Shown piece by piece: positions 1 to 3,614 of a DNA stretch of 8,575 nucleotides. A program made the translations under genes and the position numbers. The stretch lies in the NCBI GenBank assembly GCA_963976625.1, contig CAXBLA010000041.1:1-8575 (forward strand), in the 5' to 3' direction. Under the pieces are notes generated by a model. That model did no database searches. It saw only the letters and a program-made list of their open reading frames with translations, and was not told where the DNA came from. The DNA is from UBA1924 sp963976625 (lineage in GTDB: Bacteria; Planctomycetota; Phycisphaerae; Phycisphaerales; UBA1924). Numbering within the stretch: position 1 is the stretch's first letter; each line of letters begins with the position of its first letter.

Positions 1-37
1 AAGGAAGCGGTCTTCTCCCCCTCTTCTCCCCCTCCCC

Positions 38-46
38 CTACCATCC
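38..46 (+). promoter_or_regulatory. CTACCATCC motif upstream of the pterin enzyme start (possible -10 element)
   Basis: TACCAT (39-44) matches four of six bases of the bacterial -10 consensus and ends five bases before the ATG. It is a one-mismatch copy of the CTATCATCC found before two other genes in the window. No convincing -35 is seen, and the surrounding DNA is nearly pure pyrimidine, so this is the weakest of the three copies. Confidence 0.3.
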
Positions 47-49
47 CCT

Positions 50-436
50 ATGTTCACCATCCAAGTCACCCACGAGTTCTGCGCCGCCCACTCCATCATC
101 CTCATGGGCACCCCCGAGCCCATCCACGGCCACAACTTCAAAGCCACCGCCACCATAACCGGCAACCAACTCGACGCCGAAGGCCTGCTCTGCGACTTCC
201 ACCTCGTAGAAACCACCCTGATCAACATCTGCAAACCTTTCACCAACAACAACCTCAACACCACCCCCCCCTTCGACACCCTCAACCCCACGGCCGAGCA
301 CCTCGCCAAGCACATCGCCGACGAGCTCGCCAACAAGCTCGATCCAACCCTCGCCCCACGGGCCCGGGTCCACAGCGTGAGCATCACCGAAGCCCCCAAC
401 TGCCTCGCCACCTACACCCGCCCATCCGATTCCTAA
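50..436 (+). CDS. 6-pyruvoyl-tetrahydropterin synthase / QueD-fold protein with a variant active site
   Basis: 128 residues, about the size of QueD. The T-fold pterin enzyme signature is visible: the three zinc ligands H14 (FCAAH), H26 and H28 (HGH), the segment LLCDF (46-50), LNPTAEHLA (78-86), and E114 in TEAP, expected to anchor the pterin. Family members use dihydroneopterin triphosphate, either for queuosine (QueD), tetrahydrobiopterin (PTPS), or folate (PTPS-III, which replaces FolB). The catalytic Cys four residues before HGH is absent (P22), and Glu sits at position 23, giving an ExxHGH motif like that described for PTPS-III. The LDHxxLN segment carrying the catalytic Asp-His pair reads FTNNNLN (64-70), so that pair is also replaced. 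Zinc binding looks intact, but the chemistry is uncertain. The start is the only in-frame ATG before the motifs; there is no Shine-Dalgarno sequence and the upstream DNA is pyrimidine-rich. No folate or queuosine gene is adjacent. Family assignment is firm; the substrate is inferred. Confidence 0.9.
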   Translation: MFTIQVTHEFCAAHSIILMGTPEPIHGHNFKATATITGNQLDAEGLLCDFHLVETTLINICKPFTNNNLNTTPPFDTLNPTAEHLAKHIADELANKLDPTLAPRARVHSVSITEAPNCLATYTRPSDS

Positions 437-629
437 AGCCGTTTCGGACTATTCCACACGCGCAACCTCTGCGCCCTCACCAGCCCATCCCCCCACCAAC
501 GCGATGCATCTGGGCACATCTCCCCCCTCCCACCAAACCCGCCGCCCCAAGCCGCCGATCAAATCCCCGTGCCCCCGGCATCGGCCGATCGGTCACGCGC
601 GCGATCACACCTATCAAAGGAAACACACC
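437..629 (+). other. spacer before the Asn/Gly/Phe-rich gene
   Basis: 193 bases without a credible gene. No terminator for the pterin enzyme gene is apparent, only a three-pair CCG/CGG hairpin near 439. An ATG at 504 is in frame with the following gene but its codons look non-coding. I find no strong promoter, so the following gene could be driven from an unrecognised promoter here or by read-through. Confidence 0.5.
617..623 (+). promoter_or_regulatory. ribosome binding site deciding the start at 630
   Basis: AAGGAAA lies six bases before the ATG at 630. It selects this start over the upstream in-frame ATG at 504, whose extra 42 codons encode a Pro/Arg/His-rich segment quite unlike the rest of the protein. 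It is one of the few clear Shine-Dalgarno sequences on the + strand here. Confidence 0.75.
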
Positions 630-1214
630 ATGTTCAACGCCCCGTTCAACACCCCATTCGCATCAAACTTCGGCACCGGCTTTGGTACAGGCTTCGGCAC
701 TGGCTTCGGCGGTTTCGGCTCAGGTTTCTCCGCCGGCTTCAATCCAGGCTTCACCGGCTTCGGCGGCGGCTTCAACAACTGGAACAACCCAGGCTTCAAT
801 AACTTCAACGGCGGCTTCAACAACACCCCATGGGCAGGCTTCCCAACCAACTCATGGAACTCAGGCTTCAACAACTGGAACACCCCATTCAATGCCTGGA
901 ACAACAACTTCAACGGCTTCGGCGGCTTCAACGGCTTCAACGGCTGGAACGGCTTCAACCCAGGTTTCAACTCGGGCTTCAACAACGGCTTCAACCCAGC
1001 ATTCGCTGGCGCCAACAGCCCATGGAACAACTGGAACAACAACTGGAACGGCGGCTGGAACGAAGGCGCTGACTGGAACAACGAAGGCAACTTCGAATCA
1101 AACGCTCCATTCCCAGGCGCATTCAACCCAGGTTTCAACGGCGGTTTCAACGGCGGCTTCAACCCCAACTTCAACAACGGCTTTAACCCAGCTTTCAACA
1201 CGCAGGCTGCATAA
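630..1214 (+). CDS. Asn/Gly/Phe/Trp-rich low-complexity repeat protein of unknown function
   Basis: 194 residues and not a family I recognise. By hand count it has about 52 Asn, 42 Gly, 37 Phe and 11 Trp, so Asn, Gly and Phe make up roughly two thirds. No Leu, Ile, Val, Lys, Arg, His, Tyr or Cys is present, and Met occurs only at the start. The only charges are one Asp and three Glu near residues 144-156. There are about 24 Gly-Phe dipeptides, in three zones: GFGT-type repeats (15-46), a mixed GFNN/WNN zone with a Trp-rich, weakly acidic block (131-157), and GFN/NPxF repeats to the end. No classical signal peptide or membrane helix is visible. Such a composition suggests a disordered, aromatic-sticker protein able to self-associate into a gel, condensate or surface material; that is inference from composition. 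The coding signs are good: a Shine-Dalgarno sequence, almost uniform TTC/AAC/GGC codons, a clean stop and an adjacent terminator. Confidence 0.8.
   Translation: MFNAPFNTPFASNFGTGFGTGFGTGFGGFGSGFSAGFNPGFTGFGGGFNNWNNPGFNNFNGGFNNTPWAGFPTNSWNSGFNNWNTPFNAWNNNFNGFGGFNGFNGWNGFNPGFNSGFNNGFNPAFAGANSPWNNWNNNWNGGWNEGADWNNEGNFESNAPFPGAFNPGFNGGFNGGFNPNFNNGFNPAFNTQAA
630..1214 (+). repeat. degenerate tandem GGCTTCAAC-type coding repeat
   Basis: The nonamer GGCTTCAAC (Gly-Phe-Asn) occurs about nine times exactly, with variants GGTTTCAAC and GGCTTCAAT and related GGCTGGAAC (Gly-Trp-Asn) units. Spacing is irregular but always a multiple of three in the coding frame. Expansion by slippage or unequal recombination is a plausible origin, so copy number may differ between strains. 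The repeat also keeps other frames open, producing spurious long ORFs on both strands. Confidence 0.8.
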
Positions 1215-1247
1215 ACCCCATCGACCCCAAACCCACTCCACCCCATC

Positions 1248-1271
1248 AAGCCCGCACCCGCGGGCTTTTTT
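1248..1271 (+). terminator. intrinsic terminator of the Asn/Gly/Phe-rich gene
   Basis: AGCCCGC (1249-1255) pairs with GCGGGCT (1260-1266) around an ACCC loop, with one more A-T pair possible at the base. It is followed by a run of six T (1266-1271). It lies 34 bases past the stop at 1214 and separates this gene from the hydrolase gene downstream. Confidence 0.85.
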
Positions 1272-1294
1272 ACACGCCCTCACACCAAGCCCAC

Positions 1295-1303
1295 CTATCA
1301 TCC
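1295..1303 (+). promoter_or_regulatory. CTATCATCC motif upstream of the hydrolase start (candidate -10)
   Basis: TATCAT (1296-1301) matches five of six -10 consensus bases and lies between the preceding terminator and the gene, where a promoter is expected. It ends six bases before the ATG at 1308, so transcription would begin at or next to the start codon. No good -35 is found at 17 bases; a TTTACA (1269-1274) is 21 bases away, too far for standard sigma-70 geometry. The same nine bases occur before atpG. Confidence 0.45.
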
Positions 1304-1307
1304 ACGC

Positions 1308-2135
1308 ATGAAACTCCGCTTCCTCGGCACCGGCACCTCCGCAGGCATCCCCCTCATCGCCTGCGATTGCCCAACCTGCACCTCCACCGACCCACGCGAC
1401 ACCCGCACCCGAGCCTCGGCCACCATCGAGTTCACCGACCCCCAAGGCATCGACCGCGTCATCCTCATCGACACCTCCCCAGACCTCCGCCAGCAGGTCC
1501 TCCGCGAGAACATCACCCGCATCGACGCCATCCTCTACACCCACAACCATGTCGATCACACCTTCGGGCTCGACGAGGTCCGCCGCTTCAACGAAGTCAT
1601 GAAGCAACCGATCAATATCTACGCCAACGCCCACACCATGGACGCCCTGACCCGCGTCTACCAGCACATCTTCGAGCCCCACAAGAACATCCAAAAATCC
1701 TTCATCGCCTCCCTCATCCCCAACATCATCGAGCCCCTCACCCCCTTCACGCTCTTCGGACTCGAGATCACCCCCATCGCCCTCCACCACGGCAAGCTCC
1801 CCATCCTCGGGTTCATCTTCAACGCCCCCGACCTCCCAGAATCAAGCCTCCCAAACGCCGACCTCCTCCCCCTGGCCTACTGCACCGATGTCTCACACAT
1901 CCCCGACGAGACCCACCAAGCCCTCGCCCCCACCAACACCCTCGTCCTCGACGCCCTCCGCCACAAGCCTCACCCGACGCACTTCACCGTCGAGCAAGCC
2001 GTCGTAGCCGCCCAAGCCATCAACGCTTCTCGGACCTACCTCATCCACATGACCCACGATCTGCTCCACGCCCAGACCGACGAAGCCCTCCCAGACGGCA
2101 TCGCCCTCGCATTCGACGGCTTAACGCTCAATTAA
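1308..2135 (+). CDS. MBL-fold metal-dependent hydrolase, PhnP-like
   Basis: 275 residues with a full metallo-beta-lactamase fold signature. GTGTSAGIP (7-15) opens the fold. The metal motif HxHxDH is THNHVDH (H79, H81, D83, H84). Further ligand candidates are H161 (ALHHG), D194 (YCTDVSH) and H247/H250 (IHMTH). C19-x-C21-x-x-C24 followed by H222/H225 matches the extra structural zinc site of PhnP (three Cys and one His). PhnP opens cyclic ribose phosphates in phosphonate breakdown, but many relatives with the same DPRDxRxR segment (28-35) sit outside phosphonate loci, and no phn gene is visible here. The enzyme is therefore best called a probable cytoplasmic phosphodiesterase with unassigned substrate. 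No Shine-Dalgarno sequence precedes the ATG. The gene is preceded by a terminator and probably forms its own transcription unit. Confidence 0.9.
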   Translation: MKLRFLGTGTSAGIPLIACDCPTCTSTDPRDTRTRASATIEFTDPQGIDRVILIDTSPDLRQQVLRENITRIDAILYTHNHVDHTFGLDEVRRFNEVMKQPINIYANAHTMDALTRVYQHIFEPHKNIQKSFIASLIPNIIEPLTPFTLFGLEITPIALHHGKLPILGFIFNAPDLPESSLPNADLLPLAYCTDVSHIPDETHQALAPTNTLVLDALRHKPHPTHFTVEQAVVAAQAINASRTYLIHMTHDLLHAQTDEALPDGIALAFDGLTLN

Positions 2136-2189
2136 CCACCCCCCATCCCCCATTTCATGGCCAACCCCCCCGACCCGGTGCATCCTCAA

Positions 2190-2270
2190 GGGTCGCCGCT
2201 GCTTTTCACGACGACTCAACCCCGGCAAGCCGCCAAACCCGGCGAACCGAGTCAAGTAAAGAGAGGACCC
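2190..2270 (+). promoter_or_regulatory. possible structured RNA leader before the small ORF
   Basis: Nested complementary segments are visible: GACTC (2213-2217) with GAGTC (2249-2253) enclosing a GCCG/CGGC hairpin (2229-2232 with 2240-2243), and an outer GGGTC (2190-2194) with GACCC (2266-2270) that would cover part of the Shine-Dalgarno region of the ORF at 2275. A competing 5' hairpin, GTCG (2192-2195) with CGAC (2209-2212), would exclude the outer stem. Helices are only four to five pairs in GC-rich DNA, so chance is a real alternative. It matches no riboswitch class I know. Confidence 0.25.
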
Positions 2271-2274
2271 CGCA

Positions 2275-2454
2275 ATGTCACAAACTCCACGCAACACCGA
2301 TCCCTCCACCAACATCCCCCAGATCACCGCCCTCTCCACCGCCTTCCCAATGGCCTTCGAATCCACCGCCCCAACCCCATCCGACCCACGCCGGGCTTCA
2401 ACCAACCAGCCAGACACCCCCCGCCCCCCACACCGCCACGACGCCGGTGAGTAA
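2275..2454 (+). CDS. small hypothetical protein, 59 residues
   Basis: ATG at 2275, stop TAA at 2452-2454. A purine-rich GAGAGGA (2261-2267) sits seven bases before the ATG, a good Shine-Dalgarno match. Codon third positions are mostly C or G, as in neighbouring genes. The product begins MSQTPRNTDP, has a short less polar middle (ITALSTAFPMAF, 17-28) and ends in a Pro/Asp/Arg/His-rich tail (HRHDAGE). It looks disordered, with no signal peptide, membrane segment or recognisable domain. A palindromic repeat and an intrinsic terminator follow within about 115 bases, consistent with a short monocistronic transcript. It could be a true small protein or a leader ORF. C-rich DNA stays open easily, so confidence is moderate. 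Confidence 0.45.
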   Translation: MSQTPRNTDPSTNIPQITALSTAFPMAFESTAPTPSDPRRASTNQPDTPRPPHRHDAGE

Positions 2455-2481
2455 GCACAACCAATTGCAAGGGACAAGTGG

Positions 2482-2500
2482 CACAGGCGTCCCGCCTGTG
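2482..2500. repeat. short perfect palindrome of a dispersed-repeat type
   Basis: CACAGGCG (2482-2489) and CGCCTGTG (2493-2500) are perfect inverted arms around TCC, inside the longer context GTGGCACAGGCGTCCCGCC. From memory, near-identical sequences recur between genes in planctomycete and verrucomicrobial genomes and are often mis-annotated as peptides containing GTGVPPV or RDARAT. Only one copy is present here, so the dispersed nature is prior knowledge, not something seen in this window. Confidence 0.6.
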
Positions 2501-2537
2501 ATCCCAATCGCTCCACATCCCCAAACATCACCCCCTC

Positions 2538-2567
2538 AAAGCCGCCCTCAACCAAGGGCGGTTTTTT
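2538..2567 (+). terminator. intrinsic terminator before atpG
   Basis: CCGCCCT (2542-2548) pairs with AGGGCGG (2555-2561) around a six-base loop, followed by six T (2562-2567); AAA before the stem can pair with the T run. It closes the transcript of the small ORF, or of the hydrolase if the two are co-transcribed, and insulates atpG. Confidence 0.85.
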
Positions 2568-2601
2568 CGTCCCCTTCCCCCAGACCCCGCTCCCGAATCC
2601 C

Positions 2602-2632
2602 TTGCCCACTGACGCAATTCAAGCTATCATCC
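2602..2632 (+). promoter_or_regulatory. candidate sigma-70-type promoter of atpG
   Basis: TTGCCC (2602-2607, four of six to TTGACA) and TATCAT (2625-2630, five of six to TATAAT) are separated by exactly 17 bases, the optimal spacing. The -10 ends eight bases before the ATG at 2639, so transcription would start at or within about two bases of the start codon. There is no Shine-Dalgarno sequence. The position just after a terminator supports the call. Confidence 0.55.
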
Positions 2633-2638
2633 CCGCCC

Positions 2639-3517
2639 ATGGGTAATACACAAGACATCAAGAAGCGGATGAAAGCAGTCAACAACATCAAACGCATCAC
2701 GCGCACGATGCAAATGATTGCCACCAGTAAGTTTGCACGCGCCCAGACCGCATCGGTCGCCTCGCGTCCATACACCGAATCCATCTTCGGGCTCGTCGCC
2801 AAGCTCGGCGACGCCGGCGTCGGTGAAGGGCACCCGCTGCTGAGCAATCCAAGCTCAACAGCGCCAGAGCTGACCCTCGTCATCTCCGCCGATCGCGGGC
2901 TCTGCGGGCCATACAACGGCACCATCACCCGCGCCGCCATCAAGCACCTCAAAGACCAAACCCGCGACGACGGCATCCTCGAAGTCGTCGGCAAGAAGGG
3001 CGCCAACGCCCTCAAGTTCGCCGGCTACACCAACTACACCCTCCACTCACACTTCGGCGATAAGCCAAGCTACGAAGAGGTCGAACGCCTCGCCGCAGGG
3101 TACATCGAACGATTCATCGCCGGCGAGATCTCCGCCGTCCGCATCGTCTACATGAAGTACTTCTCCGCAGGCAAGCAACGCGTCACCACCCTCCAGCTCC
3201 TGCCGTTCTCCACCCCAGAGACCACCACCACAGAAGACACAACAGCCACCGGCTACTCTGACAACTACGAGTTCTCACCAGACGCCGACTCGCTCCTCGA
3301 CCACCTGCTCCCCGCAGCCGTCAAAGCCGTCACCTTCCAGTGTTTCAACGACGCCGTCGTCTCCGAGCACATCGCCCGCATGATCGCGATGAAAGCCGCG
3401 ACCGACAACGCCGGCAAGATGGGCCACCTGCTCAAGCGCAAGTTCAACCGCATGCGTCAGGCACAGATCACCACCGAGCTCACCGAGATCATCTCCGGCG
3501 CCGCCGCACTCGAATAG
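2639..3517 (+). CDS. atpG: F-type ATP synthase gamma subunit
   Basis: 292 residues, normal for the family. Gamma is the central rotor stalk that couples c-ring rotation to catalysis in the alpha3-beta3 head on the cytoplasmic face of the membrane. The N-terminal helix carries NIKRITRTMQMIATSKF (16-32), the middle has SADRGLCGPYN (83-93), and the C-terminal helix has AATDNA (253-258) and RQAQITTELTEIISGAAAL (273-291), all hallmark gamma segments. The start is the ATG at 2639: MGNTQDIKKR is a typical gamma N-terminus, and the open frame continuing upstream is Pro/Arg/His-rich noise. The gene stands alone: no atpA upstream and no atpD downstream, unlike the common atpA-atpG-atpD order. It has its own candidate promoter and terminator. 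A Thr/Glu-rich insert (about 191-205) lies in the variable middle region. Nothing suggests loss of function. Confidence 0.97.
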   Translation: MGNTQDIKKRMKAVNNIKRITRTMQMIATSKFARAQTASVASRPYTESIFGLVAKLGDAGVGEGHPLLSNPSSTAPELTLVISADRGLCGPYNGTITRAAIKHLKDQTRDDGILEVVGKKGANALKFAGYTNYTLHSHFGDKPSYEEVERLAAGYIERFIAGEISAVRIVYMKYFSAGKQRVTTLQLLPFSTPETTTTEDTTATGYSDNYEFSPDADSLLDHLLPAAVKAVTFQCFNDAVVSEHIARMIAMKAATDNAGKMGHLLKRKFNRMRQAQITTELTEIISGAAALE

Positions 3518-3549
3518 TCCAACGAGCGACCCGCATCCCAAAATCTACT

Positions 3550-3579
3550 AAGGCCGCACCTCAAAAGTGCGGCCTTTTT
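3550..3579 (+). terminator. strong intrinsic terminator between convergent genes
   Basis: AAGGCCGCAC (3550-3559) pairs perfectly over ten bases with GTGCGGCCTT (3567-3576) around a CTCAAAA loop, followed by a T run to 3579. It lies 33 bases after the atpG stop. The minus-strand gene ends at 3615, so the hairpin may serve both directions, though the T tract favours the + strand. Confidence 0.9.
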
Positions 3580-3614
3580 CATACCCCGATCACTGACCAG
3601 ATCATAAGCCGTCG

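Noticed and set aside
13..49. Pyrimidine tract before the first gene as a ribosome binding or protein-binding site
   Set aside because: Such C/T runs occur throughout this + strand and follow from the strand bias, so there is no specific support.
504..629. N-terminal extension of the Asn/Gly/Phe-rich protein from the ATG at 504
   Set aside because: The 42 extra residues are Pro/Arg/His-rich, unlike the rest, and a good Shine-Dalgarno sequence sits before the ATG at 630.
630..1214. CRISPR array or tandem DNA satellite
   Set aside because: The units are 9 bases with irregular, always in-frame spacing and no unique spacers of equal length; the repeat is a coding repeat.
630..1214. Homology to eukaryotic FG nucleoporins
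   Set aside because: Only the general Phe/Gly composition is shared. GLFG and FxFG cores are absent and low-complexity similarity cannot show common descent.
614..1249. 211-residue minus-strand ORF of LKP/GLKP repeats, and a + frame of AST repeats
   Set aside because: Both are shadows of the GGCTTCAAC repeat, which contains no stop in several frames. They lack start signals, and the minus frame runs through the terminator.
2190..2270. Known riboswitch (tetrahydrofolate or cyclic di-GMP classes), prompted by the nearby pterin gene and by CAAACC-like loops
   Set aside because: The conserved core sequences of those classes are not present.
1367..2638. Open frame upstream of and continuous with atpG, suggesting a 716-residue fusion
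   Set aside because: The first 424 codons are Pro/Arg/His-rich out-of-frame reading of the hydrolase gene and intergenic DNA, passing through a terminator and the palindrome. Typical gamma sequence begins exactly at the ATG at 2639.
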